Assembly: GCA_963682055.1 (NCBI GenBank)
Contig: OY821745.1
Coordinates: 30,811,342-30,875,341, forward strand
Source: Primula veris
Taxonomy: Eukaryota > Streptophyta > Magnoliopsida > Ericales > Primulaceae
DNA: 64,000 nt
Direction: 5' to 3'
Shown here: positions 25,491 to 38,499 of the stretch, piece after piece
How the letters are laid out: the number at the start of each line of letters is the position of its first letter
Position numbering within the stretch: the first letter of the stretch is position 1
Made by a program: the position numbers and the translations under genes
Notes under the pieces: model-generated
Seen by the model: only the letters and a program-made list of their open reading frames with translations
What the model was told of the DNA's origin: nothing
The model's database searches: none

Positions 25491-26589
25491 AATCAAGCAC
25501 TAAAAAAATCAAAGTTGCAGTAGATCATGTTTATAGTATTTCCCTACACTGAATCTATCGTCTTGTATACTACTGTTGTCTGCTAATTATAGTGGTAGAG
25601 TTTAATTAAAATGTTTAGGATTGAGATCTATTGAATTAATCCCATTTTGGTAACTAATGAGTAATGACGACTTGTGTTTTCTCGATATTTTCAGTTTTTT
25701 TGGGCTGGAAAAAGCTATATATTGAACTAGACGGACCTGTTTTTTTGGCTTTCTTATTTGCGAAATCTGCAACATCTCTTCTGTGGGCTAATTAGTTTAT
25801 CAAATTGCAATTAGTGATTCAAACTGTGATATTAGTAAAGGTTGATTGATTGGCGTCTTTATGATTAATCCATACTGAATGAAAGCCATTTCGGCAGCTA
25901 CAGACTTGTTTGAGTGTACTTTTATTAGGGCTTTTTATTTTGTTTTTGCTTTTTCTATGAAAGCTAGACTGCATTTGGTATGTTAGAATTTAGGTGTGTA
26001 ATGAAAAAATTAGAAGCTTTTTAAGTGTGATAGACCTAGCTTTTTTTTTAATCTAAAAATCAACCGAATATGCTTTAAAATGACTGACTATGTGCTTGTA
26101 TGGTTGCAACTTTCGAGCTCAACTTATTTGTCATTTCACAAGTAAAATGCAACATTTTGTTAGATTACAAGAGAGTTTTTTCCCTTGACTGACTGAAAAA
26201 GCTAAAGATGGATGAACTTAGTTTATCTCCTTTATGCGTGTAACCAAATAAGGCTTATGCATGTATATTTTCTTTTATGATTCAGCTCTTACATCGTCTT
26301 CAATCCAAAATTAACTTGATACTATGAATGTTGAGGTATTGAGAGTTTATGTTGGTGATAAGTTTGCTTTTAAGCATTATGGTTGCATAGTGTTATATTT
26401 GAAAGGACTTTGTTACAGGGTCCATTGTTTAGTTTTTATGTTTTGCCTTCTATTTCCTTCGGAATTAGGAATCTTGAACGATGATTCCTTCACTTGGGAA
26501 AAGAAGAGCTTGTTTAGTTTTTATTTCGAGTTGCATGTTTAGCTGTTGTATACAATCAATCAGTGTCCTCCAAAATTTTGAATGGAAAA

Positions 26590-29500
26590 TTTTGCTATTG
26601 TAGCATATTGGCTTTAGCTTTTAAGTTTTACCTTGATCTGTGGTATGGTTTTGAAAATTAGGTGTTACCTATAATAAGTTGCTATTTTTTCACCACATTC
26701 TTGATTATGAGGTCAATTTAGTGTCCATTCCATGTGGATGTTTTCTTGAATTCATGTAGTGAAATTGTGAAATATTTGAAGAAGTTTTTTGCCGCTGTCA
26801 CTTTGATAAAACTAACTATATTTTATTAAATTTTTATTAGCAAAGGCGGTATATAAATGATGTTGAGCTTGTCTTCTTTGTTATTCCATATTGTCTTAGG
26901 TAATGACTAGAGCTATTAATTAATTTTGTCCCCAACATAGGTGTTATAGTGTTAGGATCTGGTTAGTGTTTTGAAACTGTAGCTTGGTTTGTGTTGAAGT
27001 AATGTGACATGAAGGGGAACGTATTATGATTGGAGTTGGATGGTCGGATAATTTATTTCCTTAGTGACTTGGTATTTTAAGTCTTGGCTGCATGCTTGAT
27101 TGAATTAGTGTATGGTATGGGTGGTGAAAGCTATTAACGAATATAGATTTTATACGGCTGATTTTGAAGCTGTGCTTTAAAATCCTATTCTCAATTATGT
27201 ATATAATGATTAATGCTGCATTGTGAGCTAATGGTGGTAAGGTTGATAATTTGTACAAACATTCATTACTGGGAAATATGATAATACACGCACACGTTTG
27301 AGTAAAAAGATTTGAGTGAAAGTATTTGTACGACACTGTATTGATCTAAGTGAAAGTATGATTCGAGTGCTGTGTTTTTTCCGGATTAGCAAAACATGTT
27401 TTTAAATCCTTGGATTGATTATTGTATGGCGAGATTAGTAATGTAGTTGTAGATTGTTTGGGTAGTTTGTTAGGTTTCTTAATGACACGATGCGTATATA
27501 ATGATGAAGACGCATCCAATTTTTTTTTAAACTTAGATCGTACATCCTTTAACCGTAGGCTTTATCTTAGTATGATTTAAATAGTAGTAATATTTTTTAA
27601 GTGATGAAGCGTGTTAAAATTTCAGTTGCATCGTCAATAGAGTATACGTAGTTCATTAAATTTGTTATGATCAAATGCCGGATTTTCTTGTTTAGTTAAG
27701 CTATAAAAGCTTCTGTACTGTGGGGTTTACGGAGAAGCAAATGAATTAGAATTGCAAGTCCGAGAATGAATGTGAAGTTCGTTAGTAGAGATGTGTGCAA
27801 ATTTTCTAAATAACATTGTTCTATTGGTAGTTGCTACTGATACTGAACCAAGTCAAGGTATCCCTTTGTGCAACCGTATAGTGTTAAGCCTCATAGATTG
27901 GTTAATTAAGGCGTTTTTTAGATCAGTTAAAAGTTATCATTCAGAAGAGAGAAGTTGAGCTTATTCACTCTTTTCGAGAAGATAATACTTACGATTTCTT
28001 TCCATCTGGGGTCGTAATGAGAAAACTTTTATCATTACTTCAAGTTTTTATTTTGTTCATTAAGGGTCTGTTAAATCTCATATACCTTATCATTAAAAGG
28101 TCTTGTAATGGTAATGATGGATAACTCTTTATAAAACACATGCTCGATTATTATCTAGTCGATGTGGAATAATATACTTTTGACACTTCCCTCGTTTGTG
28201 GCCCGACATTTTAAGGGTCCTACGAGTGAATATATTAAATGGGTGGAGGTGAGCCCAACATTGCAGACCAGCTCTGATACCATGTTAAACCCATATACCT
28301 TAACATTAAAAAGCCTCGTAATTGTAATGATCAGTAACTCTTTATAAAACACAGAATCGATCATTATCTAGTCTAACAGGGTCATATCTATTATAGATTG
28401 GAATAAAAAAAGCACTCTCCTTTATATGCTTAGAGCATATTTTGTTCACGTTAGATTTGTATTTCTCTCTAAGTTAGTTGTTTGAATGAAATTTGGATTC
28501 CATTGCTGTAGTTACATACTTAAATTTGTAGCTAGTTCCTTGAATTAAAAGTGTTGGCCCGTGCGGCTAAATCTTAGAGAGGGTGAATAAGGTTTTAGGC
28601 GTTTTTCGCGGAATTAAAGTTCTAAGCGCAATTAACAACCCAACTAGCTCGATATTTATTTGCGACAATAAATATGCGATGATAATTTATGAATAAATTG
28701 AAACATGCGCACAATCACAAATAATATAAGTTGCGGAAAGTAAATAGTAAGGGAAGAAGTTGACACCACGATATATAGAGGTTCGGCAAACCCGCATAGT
28801 ACTCTACTCGGTATTCACGCTACCGAGTATTTCACTATAATTTTCTTCCCAAGATTACAAATCCTACCGGTTAATCAACCGATTTGTTCACCCTCTACCC
28901 GATAATACAATTTTGATACAAGTGCAAGAGTACACAAAAGACGAGTCAACGACTCCCACTCAATCTATGAGTATCCAAGTGTTTAACCTAGAACTTTTAA
29001 CCAACATTTTGGCTTAAAATCTTCTACTCAAACACTCACTCACAAATGAGCTTATAATTTGCTCTTTACAAATTTATCGAAAATAAAACAATACTCACAA
29101 TTTGATTGCTTCTAAATAAACTAATTTGTGAGATGTGACGATATTTGATCTTGATTTGAGTTTGAATCGCTTTCTCTTCAATTCCCCTCTTTTCGAGCTT
29201 TTTCTCAACAATTGTGATTTTAAGTGTTTAAGATAGAGAGAGGTTGAGGGATGGTAATTGATGTATTTTGGACAAGGATTGGGGTGTATTTGAAGAGGCA
29301 AAATGTCTATTGGTCCATAGATGACCGTTTGGATTTGTTGAGTGTATTATCCAATGGATAATGGCTTGCTTTCAAAAGGGCAAATAATAACTTTTTTTGA
29401 ATCGGACTGAATCTCGATCGATCGGACTGCATCTTGATCGATCGAGATTTACTGGAACTTTTTGGACCATTTTGGATCAATCGGACTATATCTCGATCGA

Positions 29501-30300
29501 TCGAGATTTCTGGACTGATTTTCCTACTTTTTGAAACACTCGTAATTTGCTCGTTCGGACTCCGAATCGACTTCCGTTTGAACTGTTGGCTTCATTATTG
29601 AGTGTTCTATCATTTTAAGTTCTGAAATATACATTTTCTCTTTTTGGAAAAAATCAAACATTATATCATCGAATTATAAAATCATTAAATCATAATCACA
29701 CTTATAATCAAAATCAATTATTGAACTCATAGTTAAAAAAAAAACATGTTCATTTATTCTGTATCGGATTTTGGAAACAAGTTATTGAACTCTGGCTCAG
29801 TTATTCTGTGGTAGATTTAATGCGATGAAGCAATTAAACCAGTTTGCTGCATTAATGATAGGGCAAGTTTTAGTTGATTATTGTTATAAGTAAAATCTTT
29901 AGTAGATATTATTGTTCTTAAACGATAGACCCAATCATTGTGCGCGGAGATTTTGTATTGATTACTAGTTTTTTCTGAGTGATGAAGTTTTTAGCGCTGT
30001 CACTTTGAATATAAACTATATTTGATCAAATATTTATGAGCAAAGCCAATATATAAATGATTCTGAGCTCGTCTCCTTTGTTATTCCAGTTTGTCTTAAG
30101 TAGTGAGTAGAGATACAGATCAATTTTGTCCGCAATATAGGTGTTATAGTGATAGGATCTGGTTAGTGTTTTGAAACTGTAGCTCGGGTTGTGTTGAAGT
30201 AATGTGACATGAGGTGAACTTATGATTGGAGTTGGATGGTTCGATGATTCGTTTCGTTAGTAACTAGGTATTTTAAGTCTTTGCTGCATTCTTGATAGAG
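26590..30300 (+). repeat. U1-70K-intron-1-like segment, copy 1 (with insertion)
   Basis: Collinear pieces: 26800-27310 matches the complement of about 1740-1215; 27350-28030 matches the complement of 2695-2100; 28440-28545 matches 2100-1960; 29760-30300 matches about 1930-1400. An insertion of about 1.2 kb (28547-29745) splits the last two. No U1-70K exon is included. I see no gene. Confidence 0.7.
28547..29745. mobile_element. insertion of about 1.2 kb, possibly an LTR-type repeat
   Basis: Interrupts the intron-like segment between CCTTGAATTAAAA and ACATGTTC, which are nearly adjacent in the U1-70K intron. It begins near TGTTGGCCCGTGCGGCTAAA and ends in an A-rich run. It holds several ATCTCGATCGATCGAGAT-type motifs (29400-29510). 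No retroelement protein domain is seen. The ends and target duplication are not certain, so class is open. Confidence 0.5.
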
Positions 30301-30614
30301 TTGGTGTAAGGTAACGTAACAACTCGGAACAGAGGTTCCAAGTCGAGCCAACTATAGAATACATCTGCCTTGTTGTCTAATAAATAAACTGGGGTGGAAC
30401 TATATATGATACTGTCCGTTATGGCATGATACATGAAATATATTGCGGGTAGGTCAGATCCTGTCGAGAAGACCGGAACATGCATGATTCCGATTACATC
30501 CATGATTTCGGTGTGAATTGACTAAATTAATTGTCTCTCTTGCATTCCATTTGTACTTCATAATTAAGCATATGAACTGGACAGAGAAATAAACTACCAT
30601 TCTGCCGGAACATT

Positions 30615-33600
30615 TTGTTGTTGTTCTAAATCTGAAATGAATTTGTTGAATTTCAACCGACCATATCAGAACTTTAACAACTCATGATTTCAACAACTCA
30701 TGATTTCAACATCTCATTTCAAAAGAGACATGTAGACTTTAAGTGAGGGATTGTAACTTTTGGAAATAAAACTATTAAGATCACATTTATGCCTATATCA
30801 ATAATTAATTTTGTATTTTTTCAATACTTAGAGAAATAATTATTTTATTGTAGCTAAGTGGGATCAAATATTATTTTCTTTGAGCATTAACTAGTTGAAA
30901 TTCATTCATTTAAAAAGCAAAAAATTGTAAAGGTTTGGGTGAGTATACTGTCAAAAACTTGGAGAGTTAAATAATTAATTAAAATCATAAAACCTTGGGG
31001 AGCAAATAAATAATAATTTGAAGAATGGGGTCGTTAAGTGCATGTAAGTACAAAGAAAACTCAGTCCAAGTCTGCATTGCTCTTATCCCACTACCTTCTG
31101 TACACTGAGACTAGTAGTACTATTTATTTTAAAAAATGATTTTGTATTATCTTCATTTTCCGAAACAGGGTAAACATAAAAATTATTTACATAATTTCTC
31201 AGATAAGAGAAACTTGCCAGAATAGGCAAAATCTTAAAAAGAGGAAGCTTCCTCCTATCTTCGTATTTTCAGGTTTCATTATTTATTATTTTGTTATACA
31301 CATTTACCTCTATCTATTTATTTACTCGGTTATTACTCACATAATATCACATCGTGTGTTTATATATATAAACTAATAAAATAAATTATGATGATTATAC
31401 AAATATAAATTAAAAAAAATATAGGATATAAAAAAAAAATAATAATATAAATTATGATAATTATACAAATATTTAGAGGGAAAAAATATAAGAAATTTTT
31501 TGTGGTTAAAAATAGAGAAATAGTGTAATTAATTTTTTTATTTTTTATAAAAAAAATGACTAAATTGGACAGTATCATTTGACTTATTTTATTATAATAA
31601 AATGATATATATATATATATATAATGACGTAGAAGTTTTTATTCAAATAAATTAATATGCAAATGGGACGTGACAGGCTTCCCAGTTGAACATATACATA
31701 CATATGTTACGTGTGTTTACAAAATTTGCCGTTTCAGTCATTCACCATCAGAATAAGTCTGATTTTTTCAATTTTAAGAAATACATAAGTTTGCAAAAAT
31801 AATTGAAATTTTATGTGGAAGTTGACGGGAAATAAATTCATAAACCGTCAACACTCCATTTATCTATGTGTCAGCTGTTTTGAATACTTTTTCACCCATT
31901 GACCATCACACGATTTTTATTTACCAATGTCCAAATGAAATTATAAAAATTATAAAATGTTTATTTGCAAAGACTTTGTGTTTTATTGTTTTTCACATGA
32001 CCTATATGTTCACTATATACTTGATAGATGTTATATTTTATGTTCCTAAGAAACTGTCAGAGTAATATTTATTTAAATTGAAGTGACATAGTACATATAG
32101 TTGAAATTCGACCGAGCCATAGATACAAATGTATATTGACATAAACCAATATGGAGGTCAGAGTAATATTTATTTAAATTGAAGTGACATGGTACATATA
32201 GTTGAAATTCGACCAACCCATAGATACAAATGTATATTGACATAAACCAATTACTCCATATATCAATAAAAATTAAATCAACGAGGAAATTGAAATTATA
32301 TGTTTTAATTATGCGATTGAAGATTGATTATGTGATTATTAAACATAATCACTCATATAAACTTGGAAGCAAGTCGATTAATTAGCTTAGGCTAAGTGAC
32401 ATGTCATATATGTTAATAGTCGGATTTCTACTTATGAATACATGTTAGGTAATGATATAAACTTATATCCTCATCGAGCACAACTTAACACGTCAAAAAG
32501 TCATATGAGACATGCTCACATTCAAATGATTACACCTGTATAAAGAGAGCCAGTTAAATTTTCCATTTGGTTGAGTCTTGACAAAACATCTAATTCAATA
32601 AGTTTACTCGCTATATGAGATAAACTAAAATCTATACCGAGAAGTACTTGTTCTAAATCTAAAATGAATTTTTTGAATTTCAACGGACCATATCAGAACT
32701 TTAACAACTCATTTCAAAAGAGACATGTAGACTTTAAGGGAGGGATTTGTAACTTTAGAAATAAAACTATTAAGATCACATTTATGCCTATATCAATAAT
32801 TAATTATGTAGTTTTTCAACACTTAGAGAAATAATTATTTTATTGTAGCTAAGTGGGATCAAATATTATTTTCTTTGAGCAGTTGAAATTCATTCATTTA
32901 AAAAGCAAAAAATTGTAAAGGTTTGGTTGAGTATACTGTCAAAAACTTGGAGAGTTAAATATTTAATTAAAATCATAAAACCTTGAGGAGCAAATAAATA
33001 ATCATTTGAAGAATGGGGTCGTTAAGTGCAGGTAAGTACAAAAAAAAACAGTCCAAGTCTGCACTGCTTCTACACCACTACTCCTGTACACTGAGACCTA
33101 GTAGTACTATTTATTTTAAAAAATGATTTTGTATTATCTTCATTTTCCGAAACAGGGTAAACATAAAAATTATTTACATAATTTCTCAGATGAGATAAAC
33201 TTGACAGAATAGGCAAAATCTTAAAAAGAGGAAGCTTCCTCCTATCTTCGTATTTTCAGATCTATTTATTTACCCGGTTATTACTCACATAATATCATAC
33301 AGTAATATATATAATGAACATAACCTTTTATTCAAATAAATTAATATGCAAATGGGACATGACAGACTTACGAGTTGAACATATACATACATGTGTCATG
33401 TGCGTTTACAAAAGTTTGTCATTTCAGTCATTCACCATATCAGAATAAGTCAGATTTTTTCAATTTCAAGAAATACATAAGTTTGGCAAAAATAATTGAA
33501 ATTTTATGTGAAAGTTGACAGGAAATAAATTCATAAACCGTCAATACTTCATTTATCTATGTGCAGGCTATTTTGAATACTTTTTCACTCATTGACCATC

Positions 33601-33700
33601 ACACATATTTATTTACCAATGTCCAAATAAAATTATAAAAATTATAAAATGCTTATTTGCAAGGACTTTGTGTTTTATTGTTTTTCACATGACCCAATGT
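30615..33700. repeat. AT-rich tandem duplication with offset of about 2 kb
   Basis: 30615-31990 recurs at 32645-33690 with deletions. Matching landmarks are AACCGACCATATCAGAAC and AACGGACCATATCAGAAC, GGAAGCTTCCTCCTATCTTCG in both, and TGTGTTTTATTGTTTTTCAC in both. An inner 101-bp tandem pair lies at 32058-32260. A (TA)n run is at 31604-31623. No gene is supported in either copy. Confidence 0.7.
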
Positions 33701-34260
33701 GGAATCAAGAATTATCATAATTACTTTTAGCAAATCAAGCTGTAATACTCTGTACAAATTTCTCACACGATATTTATTTACAAATGTCCATATTGACGAA
33801 AGCCGTGATATAAACAGTACGTAACCGGTAATATAATTTCAAATGTAAATCTTTTCTATCTTTTTTTAATTGTATTGATGTCACAAATTATATAATTTTG
33901 ATATGAAAGATATTGTTCCAAAAGTGTAACAGACTAGCTAACATGCTTTTTTACTAAGTAATTAGCTACTTATTACATATACACATATACATATACATAT
34001 ACATATACATATGTGATATGAAAGTTAAGCCGTATGAAGACCATTGATCATGTATTACAATTTACCATTAATCGTTTTAGTACAATATTGTCATACTTGA
34101 GAAGATACGTTGAGTTGGAGCAAAACCAAAAAAAGCATCAATGAAAATAGTAAGTAAAGTGATATACCTACCTCAATCCACCATAACATTTTGAGTTATC
34201 GGAGGAATCATTTGAACATAAGCAACTAATCAGGGTAAAAAATATAAAAACTCGACATAT
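33700..34260. other. AT-rich spacer with hexanucleotide run
   Basis: Holds an (ACATAT)n microsatellite at about 33974-34012. Nothing else recognised. Confidence 0.5.
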
Positions 34261-34529
34261 ATATGGTTACATAAGTAAAACTATAATGTCACATAATTGT
34301 TGATTTCATTTACAAGTCATGTGTCAAAACTCAGTTTAATTAAAATATGTCATATATTAATGTAGGGATAGTTAGTTGTATGGATTATGTTGGGTTGGTA
34401 ATCAAAGATACGCGTCCGTCTATAATTACATAAAGATTAAATAATGATAACAGGATATACGCACTTGATATACAATAATGATAACCGGAAATACGCACTT
34501 GTTATACAACTCTACCCTTTTAATATCCA

Positions 34530-34720
34530 TGGTCTATCTCGAAGGCGTTTGATATCCGCAATAACGTTAAAATGCATATGGTTTAATGTGGGGATATCAA
34601 TTGATTCTGATGCACCCTTCAAGTCACTTTCTATGAGAATGTCACTCCAACCTCGACCCCAATGCGAACTCCAACCCCCGCAAAATTGCCCAAATTTTGC
34701 TCAAATACGTGGTTGTCATG
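34530..34720 (-). pseudogene. RNase H-like fragment, copy 3 (short)
   Basis: Counterpart of 52320-52500 with matching minus-strand sequence for the middle of the domain (the SDLKGASE and RLRD parts). The DANMCVDAAAK end is missing and frames are interrupted. Relic only. Confidence 0.45.
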
Positions 34721-35213
34721 CCAATATGTTAACGAAAACCGCCTATCTATACATTCGTTTAATTTGCAAAACATCTATACCCTCTTGGGTTATTTAACAA
34801 GTTTTAATACTAGTGGAGGTTATTTGTAAGAAAACCATAATTTATTTGCATTTACCTAGTTATTTAACGTGGTCACTAAGATTTACTATTGGAAGGACTT
34901 GGCCATCCAAACCACATGATGACCAGTTTTCTTGTAACAAAACAGCTCACCGTAGTTTATTTACAATTTATAAACCACTCCCAAAGTCTCATCAAATTCA
35001 CAAACTAATGACCAATTAACAAATGCTTACAATAAGAGTAACGAAGCACAACCAGAACGACACTCGTTGAGCGTTTTCAAAAACATAAATTTAACAAAAA
35101 GGGAAAACGTAGCTTATAAAATACCAAACCACTACTACCATTAGGAAAGATTGAAAAACTAGTCGATGAACGGTGTATTAGTACCATGTAAAAGAATCAA
35201 TTTAAATCGTTTT

Positions 35214-35480
35214 CTACACAAATTCGGTGGCAAATGTCGAGGCTGCTGAACGACAAGTACTTAGCACTAAAATCTCACGTCCAACAATCATGCCTTGGTT
35301 AATAGGGGTTTTTCGTTTAAATTTTTTAAGTAAATAAGATTTGACCGTTTTGGTTGGGGAAAATGCTAGATTCATCCGGTTTAAACCTTCTAGAAAAATT
35401 GGATACTCTTTTTGGTTACATAAGCAATAGTAGACTGCCACATAACATAATTGTTGTACTTTATTTATGTTAAATGACAA
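35214..35480 (-). pseudogene. unidentified fragment (CNQKEYP), copy 3
   Basis: Diverged copy of 14576-14803: YCLCNQKEYPIFLEGLNRMN and KSYLLKKFKRKTPINQGM are readable. Many differences change amino acids. Not recognised. The copy in unit B (about 53010-53240) has frame-breaking deletions. Confidence 0.35.
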
Positions 35481-35660
35481 AAATCCAATTGAATATAATT
35501 TGTCATATGTAAATAAATGAAGGGATAATTGTTTTTTTTTCCTCTACACTCATGTTAGCAGTTGGTTCCCTAAATAATGTTAATATGACAAAATTATCTC
35601 TGACCATTTATTTATTTAAGTACTATTTTCAACTTTTTTTAATATTTTATAATTTTCAGG

Positions 35661-35721
35661 AGGATAGATGATGTGATGATTACGGACTCCGCGGACTCTT
35701 ATTTTAACACACACAGCTACG
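35661..35721 (+). pseudogene. exon-like piece related to VVIAGSVDSH, diverged copy
   Basis: Sequence TGATGATTACGGACTCCGCG ... ACACACAGCTACG|GTAATA aligns with the exon-like piece at 55684-55733. The acceptor-like TTTTCAG and donor-like CG|GTAAT are kept. A near-identical copy is at 53437-53499. The reading is altered compared with the VVIAG version. Confidence 0.35.
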
Positions 35722-36149
35722 GTAATAACATCTATATGTAATTTTAATTTCATACTAGGAGTTTTTTTAAGTTTTTTTTTATAAGTAATAAGAGTTTTTT
35801 AAGTCTAATATTCCACATTTTAATAAATATTTTTAAGTTTTAAAAGATGGGAGCAATCTGATATTTTAACGTTTTAAAAGAAACTTCTTCTGTCTTTTGA
35901 TTATTTAGATGATCTAGGATTTAGCTATTTATTTAATGTATTTATTTATTATTGTAAATAATCTCAGATCTAAAATCTCTCTGTGTGAAATATTACAGTA
36001 GCTTGTGAGTTTGGCAAAACGCTCAACACCAACTTTGCGAGGTTAACACAGAATAGCAAAACGTAGTTTTTAAATCGAGAAGAATAAATAAATGATTTTT
36101 TGCCCAAATCTTTAAGACCAAAACCTTGTGAGTTTGCTCATATATTTAT

Positions 36150-36350
36150 TGATGGTTCTCATAATTGGTTAAACGCCCCCATTCCTTCCTTTAACGTACC
36201 AACGACAACAATTGACCAACGTGAGTCCTTTGACGATGGACGTGCAAACGTTGAAAACCGACGTGGGGACGCTGAAGACGGATGTGGTGACACTGAAGAC
36301 GGATGTGAGATCATTGAATACGGACCGAATCATAATCGTAATTTGAGTAG
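36150..36350 (+). repeat. heptad-repeat cassette, unit A first copy
   Basis: From 36236 the plus frame reads MDVQTLKTDVGTLKTDVVTL, then LKTDVRSLNTD, and ends at a TGA after a run of Ile. The equivalent at 54020-54126 keeps the same length, frame and stop, with several silent differences (GAC/GAT). Just before it (36170-36200) lies the tail part of the cassette in the opposite orientation. Val at a and Leu at d give a regular coiled coil of four to five heptads. Confidence 0.6.
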
Positions 36351-36599
36351 AGATACTAAATTTAAATCAATTATAAAATTGTTGAATGTTGAACGGTTTT
36401 GACCCATATAACCAGCTTATTAAGGATTTTTTTTATATTTGAAAATAGCTTATTAACAATCTCATGACTAAGTATTACTAATTTCTAATTATACTTACAT
36501 TAAAAAAAAATTGAGTGGAAAGAAGGACAGATGGGTCAATAAAATAAACACTCCCTCTATGTATATATACATTCACTAATACACACTATCACCTCCCTC

Positions 36600-36660
36600 T
36601 CTCTCTATTATATATATATATATGTATATATATATATGTATATATATATATCAGTATCAC
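36600..36660. repeat. (TA)n microsatellite
   Basis: Alternating TA runs with interspersed TG, just before the exon-like GGGGCTGGAAAAGGAGATG. Confidence 0.85.
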
Positions 36661-36965
36661 ACAAATTGGGGGTTGGACTGTATCAGTATCACACAAATTG
36701 GGGCTGGAAAAGGAGATGCTCTTTTCAATTTTGATGAGACTAACCTTGATAAGTATATATAATATATTTTTCAAAAAAAAATATTATTTAGTATATTTAT
36801 AATGGTGGTTGATAGTGTTATTTTTCCTAGCTTATTATAAATATACTAAATAATATTTTATTTCAAAAAAAATAATATTATATATACTTATTGAGGTTAG
36901 TCTCATCAAAATCGAAAATAGCATCTCCTTTTCCGGCCCCCATTTGTGTGATACTGATACTTATT
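36660..36965. repeat. inverted pair of the MGAGKGDD exon
   Basis: The plus strand at about 36690-36755 reads GAGKGDALFNFDETNLDK then a donor-like GTATAT. The minus strand at about 36945-36885 reads MGAGKGDAIFDFDETNLNK then the same donor. The two arms include the flanking CAGTATCACACAAAT and ATATAATATT sequences and face each other around 36830, so a transcript across both would fold into a long hairpin. Confidence 0.75.
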
Positions 36966-37309
36966 GAGGTATATATGGCTTAGTTGAGTTTAATTTGTTA
37001 TGTTATATAATAATTCAATGGTCATGATTAATTTATTTTAAGTTACAATAAAAAAAAGTATCGATGATTCCTGCATCTGTTTTTTAAGTTTTTTTTTTAT
37101 AAATAATAATATTTTTTTTTAAGTCTAATATTCCACATTTTAATAAGTATTCTTAAGTTTTAAAAAATGGGGGCAATCTGGTATTTTTCACGTTTTAAAA
37201 GTGACCTACTATTTTATCAGATCTAGGGTTTTGAGCAGTCCTATTGTATTTATTTATTATATTGCAAAGCATGTCAGATCTAAAATCCCTATCTCTATTT
37301 AAAATATGG

Positions 37310-37985
37310 TTATGAAATATTACAGCTCAATGTCCATCGATAAGACTGAGTTGGAGAAAGCTCAACAAGATGTAGCAGAGCTCCAAGTGGGTATGAACAG
37401 TGTGAAAACCGATGGATGTTAAAGACCGACGTGGGGACCCTCACGACAGATATGGGGACGTTGTTGAAAACCGATTTGGGGTAGCTGAAGATGGATGTTG
37501 CTACGTTTGCTACGTTAAAGACGGACATGAATGAAGGAATGTGGACGCTGAAGGAAGAGCTGAACAACCTCACACAGTTGGTGCTGAAGCTATTGGCAAG
37601 AAATCTGTGATTTCTCTATGTTGCCTATTTTGTTTAAACGGTTAAACAGAAAATTAAACAAAATAGGCAACATAGATAAATCACAGATTTCTTGCCAATA
37701 GCTTCAGCACCAACTGTGTGAGGTTGTTCAGCTCTTCCTTCAGCGCCCCCATTCCTTCATTCATGTCCGTCTTTAACGTAGCAATTCCTTCTCTACGTCG
37801 GTTTTCAGCGTCCCCACATCGGTTTTCACACGGTTCAACAGTCAAACAGAATAGTCAACATAGTTTTTTAGATCGAGAACAAATGGAAATCACTGATCTC
37901 TTGCCAAAAGCTTCATCACCAACTTTGTAAGGTTGATCAGATCTTCCTTAATGGTGTCCATACATTGGTTGAGCGCCCCAATTTT
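37310..37985. repeat. heptad cassette and its inverted copy (hairpin), unit A
   Basis: Plus strand: an ATGGTTATGAAATATTACAG start, then TELEKAQQDVAELQVGMNSV, heptad units with a frame break, and the tail LKEELNNLTQLVLKLLARNL followed by TGA near 37607. From 37630 the tail recurs in reverse (complement) and continues into inverted heptad units up to about 37850. The centre is the GCCTATTTTGTTTAA / TTAAACAAAATAGGC pair at 37622-37671. The arms match closely for well over 100 bp. The same structure is at 56250-57020. Confidence 0.8.
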
Positions 37986-38499
37986 CTGTTTGACTATTTA
38001 ATTTTCTGTTAAGACTTTGTTTTCCATACGTTTCGAATCGTTATATGGAGTAATTCAGTGGGAAATTTGAGCTTTGATTTACGGCGGATTGAGAACTTAG
38101 GTATTAAGTGATATTTTATTGCGTATCCAGAACTGTTGTCGTAGTATTTCGATTAATAAATATCCAGCATGCAGTTTTTCTAGATTAAGGATTTCGATTA
38201 AGGATTTCTTTTTCTAGCATGCAGTTTTTTTAGTTGAGAATTGTTGTTTTCCCCACTGAATTTGTTTTTGAATTGACAAGTTCAATTTTCAATGTTTTTA
38301 AGAGTAGCCGTTTTCTGGAGAAAGGTTCTATTGTGTTTCTTGTGGTCTGAATTTCATCGGATATTAGTCTAAAGGGAACTGTGACTTAGTAAAAGCAATG
38401 AGATAAATACAGATATCGGTCAAGCTCCTAGGTGTAGGAGAGATTTGTATGTTTGATTTCCCTCTCCCGTTTTCTTTTAAGATACGAAGAAAAAGCTTA

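Larger units (their letters stand above)
18245..25500. repeat. duplicated block, copy 2
   Basis: Counterpart of 10690-16960, but longer. It contains a GGGTAT-rich insertion (19345-19945), an LTR-like piece (20380-21240), the CNQKEYP fragment (21260-21487), the minisatellite (22475-22960), a short exon-like piece (24435-24483) and the heptad cassette (25217-25490). It is followed directly by the U1-70K-intron-like segment. Confidence 0.72.

Noticed and set aside
30273..30503. 76-codon minus-strand open frame (MDVIGIMH start)
   Set aside because: The sequence is shared with about 40560-40770 and 59570-59790, but the frame is not kept there and no family is recognised.
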